This document shows, one piece after another, positions 23,037 to 37,788 of a stretch of 64,000 nt of DNA. The translations under genes and the position numbers were made by a program. Numbering within the stretch: position 1 is the stretch's first letter; every line of letters starts with the position of its first letter. Source of the DNA: Trichuris trichiura (taxonomy: Eukaryota > Nematoda > Enoplea > Trichinellida > Trichuridae); contig JBAJFE010000004.1 in NCBI GenBank assembly GCA_037903355.1, positions 868,001 to 932,000 on the forward strand, written 5' to 3'. Below the pieces are notes generated by a model that was given only the letters and a program-made list of their open reading frames with translations, was not told where the DNA came from and did no database searches.

Positions 23037-26000
23037 TATACAAAATGTAATTATACACTGTGCGACGAGTTTTATAGGTAAAGTATTTTACGAGGTACCG
23101 TACCTGTCCCTATCGTTAGTGAAGTATTTTTCCGAACTTAGTTCCCTCTGCAGCATTGGGTGAATAATAAAAGTCTAGCGTCGGATACTCTCTGCGAAAA
23201 ACCGCGTATAAAACTACATTTTTTTGCCACTTTTTACCTGTAATGCAAACGACTACTACAATTGGATATCTTTAACGCGGATGGGCATATCTGTTATCTA
23301 CCAATTCTAGATAGGCCTAATGGTGGTTCTTTTTGCTGTATATCTCAAAGGCGTTCAAATAAGAAACAATGAAAAGGAAGGTGACTTTGTTGTAATGTTG
23401 ATTGTGAAGCGTAAGTAGTTAGCCAGTCGCTTTCGCTTTGCAGTCCATCGAAGAACGTCGTTCAAGTTGATGTCTTTCAGCTTAGACTTATACACGCTTC
23501 TTTAGTCCTCCCGAAGGATATTGGCTTAACTCCGTAAGAGCTTGTTGATTTTTAGGAGTCTCGCGAAAAGCCACTTTCAATAGCTGATTGGACACCAATG
23601 GGCGATGACAGCTTCGACTCTTTAACAAAGTTGCTGCTTGACAACAATCATATGTGAATCCGTTTCGTGCCCATACAGTTTTTCTCTGTGCGTGATACTG
23701 AACGGATGACTGAAATAAAGCATCAAAAAAGCGACAAGTACGTTTTTGCACGACTGCCTCTGCTTGCCCAGCGGGAGGGGACGAAAGAAAAGCGCGCGCG
23801 TGCTCAAATGTATTTGTCTATTTTTTTCACATACGTTTAGCTGTAATTTTAAATGAGTACAAAAACTTAAGTTTGTAGTAGCAACATTGGGCTGTAAAAT
23901 TATTATTCTTCTTTATTTATGCTGCTTGTTGACGCTAGTTCGGAAACGTTCGATTGGTCTTCGTCGCTTTTTTGTATCATCGGCCTTCGATGCATTTTGT
24001 TGAATATACTATTTGGCTGGATGATCTGGTAGTAAATCAGGTTGCTTATCAGACAGGCATATTTGAGTAGAAGACCACATTCGGCAAGCAGCGATCTTTG
24101 AGCCGACTGTTTCAGTTCGTAAGTGCCCACTATAAATGATAAAAGCTTTATACTGCGGTGTAACGTAAAGTTTGAAGTCTTTTCTCGTATTTTCCTTCCG
24201 AAATAAATTGCTTAGCGGACTTATCCCTGAAGTGTTTTTTCTGAGCCCGTAATCGTCCATTTAATGGCCTTGCTTTCTATGCAAGATGTTATGTTTCAAT
24301 AATTCCCTAAGGGTTTGCTTTAAGTTCAAACTCTTTTCTTAATCGTTTGAATGAGAAGGTGAAGCACCTTGTTCAGACTCTTAAAAGGCTCATCGATTAT
24401 TCAATCTTCAGGGCGGGTTGATGAAGGAAATCTTACGAATCGCTCTTCCCGAAAATCGGTGGCTGAAGTGCTTAGTACTGAGGGTAATAGCTGAAGGCGG
24501 AATGCATTAATTCGAACAACGCTTTGACTACTCTCTGTGTTCATGCTTAAATTTAGCTATGTATGTTAATATACTGATTATGATTTAAAATACGTATTGA
24601 AAGTTGTAACTCACCACAGCATTGAATGAACATGAAGTAGCAACAAAAAAGAAGTCCTTTCTGAATAGCTACGTCTTCGATCGAAGTTATCATGGCTCGA
24701 TATTGAAAGGCGAGCACTGCAATGCCGATTGTGATTATTGCTTTTGTAAAGTTTGGAATATACCCATCATAGTAGCGCTTATCTTGAGGCTTCCACTAGT
24801 CCATGAAATACCAATGGGATGTGGGCGCTCATTTTGTAAAGTGCTAACGTGTTCAAGCGCTTCCGTTGGAAGGAACAAGTGCTTAAAGAATACGTTGTTT
24901 ATTAGTGCGTAGAAAATGCTTGTTTGACTAGAATATCTAATCAATTAGGAACTCGAAACTTAATTATAGTATCACTTCAATACCGTTGACAAAAAGTTTG
25001 AAGTTGTGGGACAAGTGAGCACCTATTGTCTCGCAACTTTCCGTGCTACTTCTAAACGCGTTTAAATGGTTTTCTGGTTACTATCGCCAAAATGGCGGGA
25101 AAGAAAAAGAGGAACAAAACAAACACGACAACAAGCGAAAATGAAGCTTTGAACAGCGCGGGTTATCTTTTGATTGTGATACTTCAATGAACCAGCTCTA
25201 TTGATAGTCACTGCCTACCTTCCATTGTCTAAGTTATTTCACTCAGGATGAGACCAGGTGGTCCTTAAGGGCCCCTTTATTTCTAATGACTTCTTGTTTA
25301 TGCCGTTTATTACTGCTTTTCTTTTGTATTTCTATCTATTTCAGTCAACAACCTATAACGTGTTAAAAGAAAAGTTGGCGGTTACTCTTTCGAGCAAAAA
25401 TAATCATTGCGATGGCTTGCAGGCGCCTACTTGTCCGCCGTTGAGCAATTCTAAGAATGCCATTAATATTAATAGCAAGTCGCGCTCTGATATACTTCCT
25501 TTTCTTCTTAGCAAAACGCTGAGATTTTCTATGCTTTAGAGTTGTTTCAGTTTGGACGTCACTAAGAAGACTATCGGTAAGAAATCAGCAATTGAGCATT
25601 GCTTGCTTCTGGTGCCTTTTTGATAAATGTGAAAGTCTCAAGGAATCTGATCAAACTTTATCCATTTTGGCTGGCAACTTTTTTAGACTTCTTTCTCTAT
25701 CAGTGCAATCGTTTTTTTCCACTGTCATTTAATCTATGAGTTTGATCAGTGATAAAATAAGGACAAATAAAGTGAAGCAGCTGTGGCAAACGTTTTTCCC
25801 TTTGCCGCGCTGTTTGCAGAGTTGCCGTTCTGCCATAGGCGGCATTATCTCCGCGACAATTTATTTTTCCAGGAAGTCATTCTTCTTATTCTGCCACTTT
25901 TCAGTGGCTTCCCATCAATATACGTTTGACGCAAACTTCCTTTGTTGAAGTAACCTTGCTAAGATAGAAAAGTTAGAAGAATGCTTAACGACGCTGTTAT

Positions 26001-29000
26001 AATTTGTTGTTGTTCTCAATGATGAGCGAACTCCCTGGTCATGAGAAGCTCCGCAATTCAGGATGAATTTAATTGCACGCTTTGATGACCAAGTTAATCT
26101 AGCGCCAGTAGTTGGGCTTAGGTGGAATAGACGCCTAAGTGGGAACCAGTTCAAGTCTATCATTCCACTTCATGTCAGTATTGCTTTCCATGTTCGCATA
26201 AAATCGATTAATTGCTTTCCACCCTTATGTTGCAAACTCTTAAGGCAATGCGTTTTCCTCTACTGATGATACGGATTCTCCTGCACTGTTTACTATCTTT
26301 TCGTTCGAATCATATTTGCCATTTTTCATGTGCTATGCGAAATATTTCTCTATGGTTACTTTTCGTAGAATAATAAACAATTCATGCTGTTTAAGCGCCG
26401 ATAATTTTCCCATTTAATTCCGTAGTTCGTTTTTCTATGACAACATTCAAATTGATACGTTTCCGGCTTCTCGAAGCACATTATTGCTTGAATAGCGAAG
26501 GCGCTTCTAAACTTTGCTCGTCGAAATAAAATTAGCCTGCGAGTGACAGAAGTATTTGACTATGACGAAAGTGCGGAAAGTGTGAGCGCCAACGATTCGT
26601 TAATTACGTGTGCTACGCAAATATGCGCACTGCTTTTCACTTTAACGCGTTTATCTCTTATTATTGTTTTTTATTTTTTGCTTGGCTTATTGGTCTGTGG
26701 GGGTTAAAGATATGATTTTATTGAGGTATGGCGGCAACTGGTGAGAAACGCCGAAGAGCATCAATAGTAACCTTATATGGAAAAGTTAAACCAAAAATAC
26801 GTCCTTTGCAGGAAAAACCTTTGAAATATACAAGTCGTGGATAGTCAAACGAATTTTAACTGAATCATTAAAGCGTATTCCTTCTCATTGAAGCAGATGA
26901 TCTCTACTAACGGCACAATGAAGCTTACATGATTTTCTTCGTGAGGCGGAATACTCGTTGCGTTCAGGGCACAAGAGGAAGTCATCTAAAGGCGAGCAGT
27001 CTCCTAGCTAATAATTGTTTTAATAATTAACTGCATTGCTGGCTTAAAGAGAAACACTTTTGAACGTCTGAAGACTGAATCCATCACAATGATCATGTGT
27101 GTTTGGTGATGTACGCTTAATGATGCGCAAAATAAATATAAATAATAAAAATAACAAACTGATATTCAGAACTTTCAAGACTTTGGGGTCCAGTCGTCAA
27201 CGTAAGAGATTGAGAGAGAGCAAGGAACTCTCTGTACCTGTTACACTGATGAATGGTCTGAATACCCTTACATCATTTTACTATACGTTGTTCATATCGT
27301 TGTCATGATAAAAGTCACTGTATGCAGGTCTAATGAAAAAAATGAAAACTGAGAAAAGGTCAGGGCTTTCGCGACCGCCAGGTACTAACTATCCTTAGCG
27401 AAATAACATAAATGAACCTAAACATCGTAGCATAAGTCTCAGAAATAAAAAGCTTCACTAAGCTGGGGTTATTATAAGTTAGAATGATATTTATTAATAC
27501 ACATACTGTAATATAGTCAATAGCGGATGTATCGTCATTTGCTCGTATTGAATGGAAGAGTCCTTCCGCCCTGCTTTTCGTAGGAAATCGGTAGAATTGA
27601 CTTTCTTTTGCAACGATAATATTGATGCTATTCTTCATGATTAGTGAGACGTTTCCGATGGCAAGATTATAAGAGGGGTTAGTGAGCACTGAACTAAATC
27701 GCTCTTGCAGATGGAAAACCTTTTGATGCGTAGCGGAAAGCGTTGGCGAACTGTTCCATTTTATAAGCATCGTATCGTGACGCTTGCATGATATTCAATG
27801 AGACTTTAGCGGAATTAGGCAGTGAATGATGGATCATGTGATAAATTTTGACAAGCATTTCTCAGGCAGCGTTACAAATGTTGGAAGCCTTATTTTTTGA
27901 AACTTTCTTCGATAAACGAAAAACTTACTCAGCAACTGTGAATGCAACAAAATTCGAGCGTTGCCCTTCAATGCTGTTTGATTTGCCAATTTTAACATAT
28001 TCTATGAATAGCTACACCTGGGCAACTGACTATGCATGCCAATAGTAAAAGCGCATGAACTCACTATTACGCTGAAGCAGAAAAGGTAGGCGAAGGTGAT
28101 CGTGCAGCAGAGCTGCATGCCTTTTGGCAATCTTGCCTCTATGGGAGTGCGGCATCCAATCAACTGAGTAAGCTGAAATCGTTTGCCGGTCAGCTGAAGC
28201 CTTCTAGCTTCAAGATGAACTTACTTTTGATCTATATATGTAGCCTTCACTTGGTATTTCACCGACGCCAAGAACTTTTCTTGTCTTCAATCGGCTTTGC
28301 GGGTTGCTGCTACTTTCCCTTCTAAAATCGAATGGAATTGGCATTTGTTTACGCATGCAACTTGTGGCGAACGTTTATTTTAAACTACAACCATCCGACT
28401 GGGACTATAAATGCATGAATTATTGATATCCAACGCTGCATTCAATGAAAATCAATCTAGTAAGCATCTCTCATGCGGATCGAATAAACGCATGACAAAC
28501 AGATGCGCCTTGGATAAACAAAGCTTAACGAAATTTTCCAATTTGCACCAATCGTTTAGCCTCGTAAAATGCCGTAGAATACCTGCGTCGAACAGTTCAT
28601 TTCCTCATTTGTCGCTTTGCTCTAACTGAGTTCTAGCTGCGTTGACAAGCTACAAGCAACTTTTTTGAGGATGCATCAAATTATGGCTGATTAATTCAGG
28701 TTAGATAATAAAATAAAATTTTACTTAAAAAAAGAGCCTTACATATGGGCTATTTTCGCCGACTGGTTCGCCTTGGACATGTGCTGATATCCCGCGTTCA
28801 GAGAAACTAGTGCCCTGTGCTAAAGAGAGGAATAGCTTCAATTCTGGTGCCCATCTTTTCGCTTAAAGCAAAGCAGCGCCATCTACCCGTCCAATCGATT
28901 GCCTTAATGAGTAACACATGCTAATGCTGCTGCCGTTACACTCAGATCAATTGAATGGAGAGCAGTAACCACTAAGCATTATGGCTATGGCAATTTCTAG

Positions 29001-30172
29001 CATAACTCGGGCGGTAGCCATCAGGAGATAACGCTTTGTCTCTTTTTCAACATTATTAAAAGTCCATTCATGAGTTTTATTCGTTTAAAGCCTCAATTGA
29101 CGTTTGGACACTCCTTTTGCATACCCCTAAGAAAAGCCAGCGGAAGGCAACCTTGCTTCATGAATGAACTATGAATTCCAATGATGTCATCAACGTGCGA
29201 CAAGGGTATAAATTTCACTTAGTAAAGGCTTAGTAAATGGCCATTCATTACTGACTTTAGCTTGCAGCAGGTTTTTGAAAATTCAGCAATTTGTTTCCCA
29301 ATACGGCAGATGGAGAAACGAGGTATTCTCCTATAATCACAACCGCCCAACGTATGGTGTTTTGAGAAAGCATCTCAGCCGCATTGTCTGTTAGCTTGGT
29401 TGTTTCCGTAGCTTGAAAAATTTGTTCTGTAGGAATGGGACACCGCGCCATTACGTCTATTCTCCGTACTCCAGCGAGATGTTATAAGCGTAAAGTTAAA
29501 AGGCTGAAATTCGGCTCCAACTAATGGTTGGCAGAACATTTTCAACCAATCACTAAATCATTGGATTGAATAACCAAGAGACGGTGCGCTGCGCGTCGAC
29601 AACCCGTTTTGCAACGCACTTGTTGCCTTTGGCATTTGGAAAAATCATTACGATAAGTGAATGGCAGCATTCGCTGTTGAAATGTCGCATTGTTCGCTTG
29701 CAAGTCATGCAACGAGAGAGGAACTTCGGAATATGCATTACTTCCTTTAATCGAAGTTTCAAATTGAAAGTGTATACTTTTTTCTACAAAATAATTGCTA
29801 GAAGGCATTTAGAGAATATTTCTGACAACGGTAAAATTTTTAACTTTCCTTCCGAAACAACTTACGTACTCAACTTTAGTAGTTTTTCCTCAAAAAGAAG
29901 TAGGTTATGTCGTGACCGCAAAATTTTTTTAAAACTGCTTTTCAGATAGCCTAATGGGACCAGTAACGAAGCGGTAGGGTGATTAGCTAATGGGATGACG
30001 AATTATTGAGCGTCCTATAGGCGTGAACGTTAATGAATAATCAAAAAGTATTATTAATAGTACTGATAGTAAAAAACTGCTACTGCAGGTAGCTATTAGT
30101 AATAATAATAATTTAAATGCTAATGATAGTCAAAGAAGTGACGTTGAAAGCAAAGATGTTAATTTGGTAGTG

Positions 30173-30188
30173 ATATATATATATATAT
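30173..30188. repeat. Short (TA)n run
   Basis: A simple alternating AT tract of about eight units. Confidence 0.9.
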
Positions 30189-31043
30189 GTGTAAATTTTT
30201 CTCTTGGTTTCAAGTATGCAATGTCTGCTTTTTTGCTTTCTAATAAGTTTATGTAAGAAACTAATCAGGTTGTCGTTTGTTACCGCCTGCAAATACTGCA
30301 AATAATTAAATAACAGCAAAGCTTTGATCCGAAAGATAAACCATGGCGCTTTAGTATCCGTCTGCTTCCATTCTCAGCTCTGTATGTTACCAGCGCGAAA
30401 ATAAGAATTATCCTCTAATGACCCTGTTTTTCAGCGTTTGCAGAAAGTCTAAAATTTCAATAAGCAACAAGAAGCTAAATTTTCAATCATGGATTGTCGT
30501 TAGCCAAATTAGAAGAGTCCGCAAGGAAACATCCAATTCTTGGAAAAAAATTTACACGACAAGAATCAATGGCCAACTGCGCGTGGTATTTAAATTGCGC
30601 CAAGCTCAGCGCCTGTAATAAATTTCCAATAAATCCCACCTACGAACAATAATTGTAAAATTGAATTCCATTCCTAACTGCTCAGAAGAAATCACGTCCA
30701 TTGGTTAAAGCGATAATGGAATATTCGCTTGCAAAAAGATATTCATTATTTTGTCCTTTTTCGCAGTATGCCATTTTGTTTAATCAAAAGTTTGTAAACC
30801 ACAACGCATCATTACACCTCTTGGCTGAATTGACTTTACATTTCCAATTGCGGATGCCCGCTTGAAGCGCGGCAGCCAAACATACCGTTTCTGATGTAAA
30901 GTCTTAATATGAAGTAAATAAACTTGCAAATTCAATTATTTGCAATCGAAAGCATTTCATTCGTCATGGTATCTTATACTTTTTCCTGTTCCCTTCTCGC
31001 CATTTCGTTTTCATCTTTTAAACCGCGAAACTCGAACTTGGGG

Positions 31044-31065
31044 TTTAGCTTAGGCTTAGGCTTAT
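31044..31065. repeat. TTAGGC-like interstitial tract
   Basis: TTTAGCTTAGGCTTAGGCTT, about three degenerate units of the nematode telomere hexamer. Confidence 0.7.
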
Positions 31066-33309
31066 GCTCAGTGGTAAAGACGCGGTTATTTTGAATAAAT
31101 AAAAATAATTCCGAAACGCTAAACCGCCTGCATTGCTTTATTACGAAGTATCGGCAACACTGAATTCGTTAAACTTATTTTATTTTAAGGATGCACTGTT
31201 CTATGATTTTATCGCTTATTTTGACTTCGCTAAGTCTTATAAAATAATTATTTTGTAGTACGCTACAAGCAAACTAAATTAACAGGTTGACTTTTAAAGG
31301 AGAACGAACCTCTCTACCAAACCCACTTAATTAATTTCGCTTATGATATGTTACAAGTAGTAAACTGTACATGCACGAAGCGACAGGTATATTTTGTTGG
31401 CCGCCCGAGCTGATAATTTCTCTCAAAAAAGTTTTTCTCTCAAATTGTTCAGGGTTGGAAGATTAACTTGAACTTGAGCATTATCGATTATGACAAACGA
31501 CGCGAAACACGCAAGCACGCTAGTGAGTTTAAAAGAAGTCAAAATTGTGACAGTCAAACGCGGGTAATTGCGAAAACGTTACATGTTGAGGGAGGTAAAG
31601 AATTATTCATCCCGCGCCCATGAATCAATATAGCAGAAAAATGATAGCTCATAATGGAATGTAAAGTCCATCTGTTTCTATTTGGGATATTATGAATAAT
31701 TGATTGCTGAGCGCCCGAAGTCACTACGAGGCGCAATTAACTTAATTTATAATGGCAACCGGGAATTGCAATACGGTTCTATAAAGTAGAGCACCCCATT
31801 CGTCTGCGGCTGACGTCATCATTACAGCAACTATTTGCTGTAGTTAAACCATTTACGTTCACCCTGCTAATACGTTAAAAAATATTTCAATACTTTTTTT
31901 CGAAACGTAGTTGCCCCTTGGCATGCATAAGAGGTCATTGGCATTCGATAGACCTCCACTAGCTAAAGCATTAATCAGCCATTCGGGAACTCAGGATCAA
32001 TTAGCCGGATTCGAAATAACCACGAATTGCTTGAGACGTTTTTGCAGAAAGTGCAATAAATGCAAATTAAGCAGCAAACTACAACTCATCAGCTAAGAAA
32101 CGCGTCGCAACTTCAAGTGAGCATATAAACCCTTAGTTCCTTGTTATTTATTGCATTTTTAACCTAACTTTGAGTTTGAAGTAAACGCGAGCTAACAAAA
32201 GAAGTACTTGTGGTATCGCTTCTTCTTTAAAGTAGAATTAGTAAATGTGTGAAGCTTTGTCTATTCACGAAAGCACAACTAACGTTAGTTGGGCTAATAA
32301 ACCTGCCTAAGTTTAGCTGAAGTGTCCAAACATTGCGTACGATAAATTTTCGTGAGCTAGGAATGTTGTAAGAAATACAAGCTCGTTGTCCAAAGCTTTA
32401 GGAACAACAAAGTCGCATCTTCAGTTGTAAAAAAAACTCAATATAATTTACAATTGCTTCGGCGGCAAAGCGGATAAAGTCAGAAGCAGAAAAACGCGGA
32501 AAAGTTAACAGAATGCAAGAATCAATGCGGTGCTTGCACGCATGAAGAGAAAACGTTTCTGGTGACAATTACGCTAGAAGGAACTTCTTTTGATTTTCTA
32601 TACTGTAAGGTCGCTATAGTCACCTAGAGGCATGTTGCAATTGAATGCCGACCTGTTTTAAAAGTCTGAAATACAACGGGTGAAAAACACGGCTTGTTCC
32701 ACCGGACAGTAGACGCATGCAGGTTCTTCTTCACACTTCCATGCTGATCCCTTAAACGAGTGCGTTATTTGAAGTCGAGCGGCTATAAAACTTTTTCCGC
32801 AGGTTACCAATTAATTATCCTTTTGTATTCAACCTTTACATAGCAGCGGTGCACATAAAATAATCTAAGAAATGCTTACAGTGAACGCATTTTGGTTCAT
32901 TGCAAGTCAATGCGTTCTTCTGTCAGCATAACGTCATTGTATTGTGAAGAAAAGATGTCAATAATAAAATCAATAGATCGGCTCGTCAGTTGGTTACAAT
33001 AACAAATTCCGTTATGAACTTTTGTCCTTCAAAAAGGCGGCAAATACAAGCTTTTGAGTCAACGTAACTGATGCATCAAAGAATCGTATTACGTTCACCC
33101 ACAATAGCTTGATAAAATCTGTCGCTGAAATGGCTGCTATCCTTAAGCAATACTGACTTGATTGTCTTAGAATATGCCTTGAAGCAAGTTGCTGACGTGA
33201 ATAATCGTTAAAAGTGAATCAATAATGCATTAATGCTATAATTTTTTTAGACACTAAACTGGACCACATACTGCAGGATAAAATTTTCGTATTTTTATTT
33301 ATTCGCATT

Positions 33310-33352
33310 TTCTCTCTCTCTCCCTCTATATATATATATATATATATATATA
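33310..33352. repeat. (TC)n followed by (TA)n microsatellite
   Basis: A TC run at about 33310-33326 passes directly into about 13 TA units ending near 33352. Confidence 0.9.
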
Positions 33353-33600
33353 CATGGAAATACTGGAAATGCATGGAATGCCGGCACTCAATAGAATGCT
33401 TGGCGTTTTTAGGCAAAGTATGAGATGCCTATGTTGTTTTAGTACGTTGTATACATTGTCTAGGCATTAAACCGAATGGCAAATAATATTTAGGCAAAAT
33501 GTGAATCGCATCCTGGAATGGATACTTTTGAAGTCATGTCATTTACGACCCCGCAGAATTACAGTGGCGGCATCTACGAGGCAAACTGTGCTGTTTTCTT

Positions 33601-33800
33601 CGCTGCTACGAGGTCGCGCTGTCCTTACATGTTGGCTTAGGCTTTGGCTTAGGCTTAGGCTTAGGCTAAAGCAGAATACGATGGTTCACAAGATTCTACG
33701 TCCAAAGTACCCAACTATTTTTTGCACCCTTATCGGTTATCTTGCTCCGGCCTAGCCTAAGCACAAATCAAGATATAAAAAACGTATACTCGGCAAAGTA
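33601..33800. repeat. Repeat copy carrying (TTAGGC)n and an inverted counterpart
   Basis: CTGTCCTTAC at about 33620 precedes a run of GGCTTA units (33633-33667). A reverse-oriented CCTAGCCTAAGC lies at about 33751-33762, and CGGCAAAGTAAC at about 33790. The last block matches CGGCAAAGTTAC at 50.95 kb. I read these as copies of one family. Confidence 0.55.
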
Positions 33801-34402
33801 ACGATATATTTTGTCCAGTAGGTGTCGCCAGTGTAGGCTTGCAGGCACGTAGGTGAAAAAACACGATTTTTTAATTTACCGATAGGCATTGTATAGGATG
33901 CTTAGAAAATGTGTAAAATACTAAGTGATTCGTTCATTGCCTGCAACATGTGTACATATATCCTTAATTCAGTTCCTTTCAGACATTTCTTTATGTAATT
34001 ACATTAATATGTTAGCACTCCATTTGTTCACCTACGCAACGATTCTTTCACCTTAAACTTCCCAAGTTGTAGTTTCATTTCTTCTTCTTGTTTTATCAAT
34101 TACTGATTTGCATTTCCACCTTTTGACAGTTACTGTACTGTTTGAAATTTCTAGCTTTAAACTGCAGCTTAAATCGCAGTCAGTCCGTATAGCGGTACGG
34201 AGACAGGAAACGATTCTTGAGTGAGGTTAGTGCGTTTGCCAAAAAATGCTATCCCTAGCAATGGCAAAATTTGTACATTTCATGAAAAGAAAGCATTAGC
34301 AGTAACAATAATAAAAAACACGGAGTTATGCCACAATGGCCCAAGGTTCAGTCTTTTCACTGATTGCAATTAGAGCCTTTGATTTCTCTTTTAATGAGTA
34401 AC

Positions 34403-34404
<2 letters not shown>

Positions 34405-34469
<65 letters not shown>

Positions 34470-34470
34470 T
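34405..34470. repeat. (TTA)n microsatellite, about 22 units
   Basis: An uninterrupted trinucleotide tract of about 66 bp. Confidence 0.95.
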
Positions 34471-37400
34471 ACGCGTTGGCGTCAGAAAAGTGACTTCAGC
34501 CGATAAGTTGATCAAGTATTGAATAAAATTAACATAGATGATATGCAGGATGATAAGCATGTAACTTTACTTAAATAAGGCTGCTTACTGGGGATATACA
34601 GTATGATATGCACGAAAGTAACATGAAAGTTGCTAAAAGCAAATGTCATATGATGCATCTACTAAGCTTATCTGCAGACCATATTGCTCGCGCGTTAAGA
34701 ATAGGATGTCAGACGCAAAATAAATTTGAAGAATTTAGGAAATCCAACTTGGTCGACCCAAACAGCTTTTCTCAAATTAAATAAGTTTCATTTGTACAAA
34801 AGTTCCATTGCCTATACGACGCGCTTGCAAGCATGAAAAATCACTTGTCAGCCAATGGCTGTTACTTCGCCTTCGCAGCAGTCTTACAAAAAGAGCTGCG
34901 AAATATTAGCGGAACATAAAAGTAATAATGCCACTTTTGTATCCTTGATAGCTTGAAAGCTCTTTTGCAGGAAAAAGTTGAAAAATGCCATCACTGTCAT
35001 GGATTCGTCTGGGCACATCCTCAGCTGCAGAATTATTTTATTGACACATGCATGGCCACATCATCATTATTATTATTAGATTGAGGTAGAGTGTCCATAC
35101 TTATGCTAGTGATTGATTGAGCTTAGAGCCGAAAGCCCTTGATGCTATATTCACCCAGATATAATGATGTTTACCGAAATAAAATTTCACATAATGAAAA
35201 GTTACCAATCCATTACAAAGAAATGCTAGCCAAAATTAAAATAGTTGATATCAACTTTGTATGTACTCAAAATAAATTGAAGCATAGCTCACCGGTAAAG
35301 GTAGACTAGCTTTGGTATGCATCGGAAAGGAAGGGAATGCCTTCTGGAAAGCACGCTAGCGTTTGCTTTCATTTAGGCGTACATGCACCAGGCGATGTCC
35401 TTGTCACAAAGCGTTACACGATGTCGCAGCGAAGGATGAAAAAAACAATCATGGGAACCATGAGCAATAGCAGATGTCGTTGCCTGGAATGTTAGCCTCG
35501 AGAATCTTCTTGTCACCATATGGTCAAATGCTTATTGTAGCAAATCTTTCATCACTGAAAAAAGCAATAGTCAATATTGCCAACAGCTGCATTATCCATT
35601 CAGTTCTGCGATCGCTACTCAGTCCAACTGTACTTCGCATTGTGCCAAGAAAGAATACTATACAGGGCAATAAATCAGGCGACATTGTATAAAATAAAGT
35701 GTTCAACGAAGTTCCGCTCATCAATACTTGCTTAGTGTTATAGCTATCCTAATAATACGAATGGTTCAAAACGAATAATTCTTTGGCACCCGCTTTCACT
35801 TGACTATAATTTGCATAATTTGATTTTAAAAATTTGAATAACGCTAATAAATAAACGGCTGTTTCTACAAGCAATTTTCTTCGCGCCAAGGCTGAAAGAA
35901 AACACGATATTTCAATACTGCGCGCAACAAGCACGCAGACAGAGGGCGCTGAGAGTGGGTACGATCAAGGCATGAAAAGATTGACGGATGTCCGTTTCAA
36001 TATTGACAGTGAACTTGCTTTGCGTCGGATGACTCTATTTACTGACTTTAGCCTTTATACATTGCCGGCAATTTATTTTATCATAAATACTTTTACGAAC
36101 ATCCTGTGGATAATAAAAGAGCAGTAATAGCGCGCAAATTGCTTTATCACATTGTACTACACTGGATCGCTCGAATATGTAAAAACTATGACTTGTACTG
36201 CGCTCTTAAAATTGGCTCAGGTGCAGTGGGCACAGATCTAATTGTTCTGAAGAATCAATAATGGGAATCGGATGTCGCATGTGCAATATGCTGTCACACA
36301 GCAAAGGTTGTGCATCAATACAGACCAACTGTCATCTTGCAAAAAACTGTGCTCATAATTGTTGCGCCTACGCTGTACAGTATGTATTTATTTTTATTTT
36401 TTACTCTGTGTAATCAGTTTGTGCTAAAACGCTTAATACTGTAGACACGTATTGCTATCCTGAAATTTGCTTTACAAATAATCGAGTCACAGCAGCAATG
36501 AGTTGTTAGGAAAAGAATAGGATTGACAAAAACGGTTGAACGTTACTGGTGGTTTTGTCTTTTGATTATTTGCATAAAACGGAAACAAAGTGTGGCAGCT
36601 CAAGATGCCCACACCATACATTGTTGCTCAGAATAAGGAACTGCAAGAATGGCGTTCAAGAAAACCTCCTAAAAGGCAGGATGTACTGCTACGTTGTAGA
36701 CCATAACCATTCGTGCTAAGTGTGCATGAAGTTAAATGCAAATATTACCTTCTTAATAAGACCGTCTTTACAGAGAAGATAAATTTAAATGAAACATGCG
36801 AAAGGCAATATTTCTCGATTATATGTCAACGTACTTTGATTAAACGCATTAAAAAAGAAAAGCAATCGAAACGAAGTACAACAATGACAATAGGTGACAA
36901 TGTAGTACTCGCTGGCAATGCGAAGGATACTCACCAGATCATGTTGCTGCTAAAACAGCAAACAAGCGAATGTGGAACACATTAATTACTGGAGGACATA
37001 GTCGTTGAAGGCTACTTATCCATTATTGTTAATTACTACGATTGACGAGGACGGGAAATCAATCTCAGGCTTCACCTGACAAAAGAGCTTAAACAATTAA
37101 TCACTCCTGGTAAGTTACCGCTCAGTTCCGCGAATTCATACGTAATTAACGAATGTTTACTTCTCGATCGCTGACAGCGAACGATCAAAATTAAAACTAG
37201 AATGAAGACAACAAAATTTTTAACCTTTCCTTATGATGCCACGGACAGATTTCAAAAGGCTAATCAGCCACGTCACGCGACGGTGATGAAAAAAGTCCTT
37301 AGAACGGTAGGAGTGCACAGAGCTTTAAAAAATGACGTAAACAAAAAACCTCTACGCTTCATTTATTCACTAAGACAACATGAATGATCCAGAGTGACTT

Positions 37401-37788
37401 TGTGTTAATGAAATCACGGTGCTTTTTGTGGAGAGCACTGCATTCATGCCGTCGTTCACTGAAAACTTACAGTATACGAAAGCGAAGCTTATACCTTTTT
37501 CTTATTATTGGATTAATGCAACTTACTGTGGCTGAACGAGTTCACTGTTTTTGCCACATCCTTCAAATATATCTGATATCCAACAATTCTGTGCAGAGGC
37601 CACGCAACCAAATTTGAATTTTCTGCCCTTTTGCTTTTGTTAAATGGAATCACTTCATTTGATTTCACGATGAATACTAAAGTCACTGTTACGGCCTGCG
37701 ACGACCAACAAGCTTTCTGGCTATTATAAGCTGTTCAATAATACAAAGATGATCGCACGCAAGCTTAGCTGGAATCAATACAGTCAAA

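Larger units (their letters stand above)
23039..37788. other. Gene-poor AT-rich interval
   Basis: I recognise no gene. Open frames of 60-136 codons occur on both strands at about the density expected by chance at this composition; the longest is minus-strand 27360-27770. A minus-strand pair near 35.5-35.9 kb has good splice sites and is listed among the findings. Repeats inside are listed separately. An intron of a large gene, or distal regulatory DNA, is possible. Confidence 0.45.

Noticed and set aside
23903..24260. Minus-strand frames ending in a charged Ser/Glu-rich tail
   Set aside because: They look like a possible C-terminus, but no upstream exon could be joined.
27360..27770. 136-codon minus-strand open frame
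   Set aside because: It is the longest frame in the AT-rich part outside repeats, but about one of this length is expected by chance. It faintly recalls helical repeat proteins, with no splice partners found.
29257..29808. Overlapping minus-strand frames with coding-like composition
   Set aside because: Both strands are open, the frames disagree, and no consistent exon joining was found.
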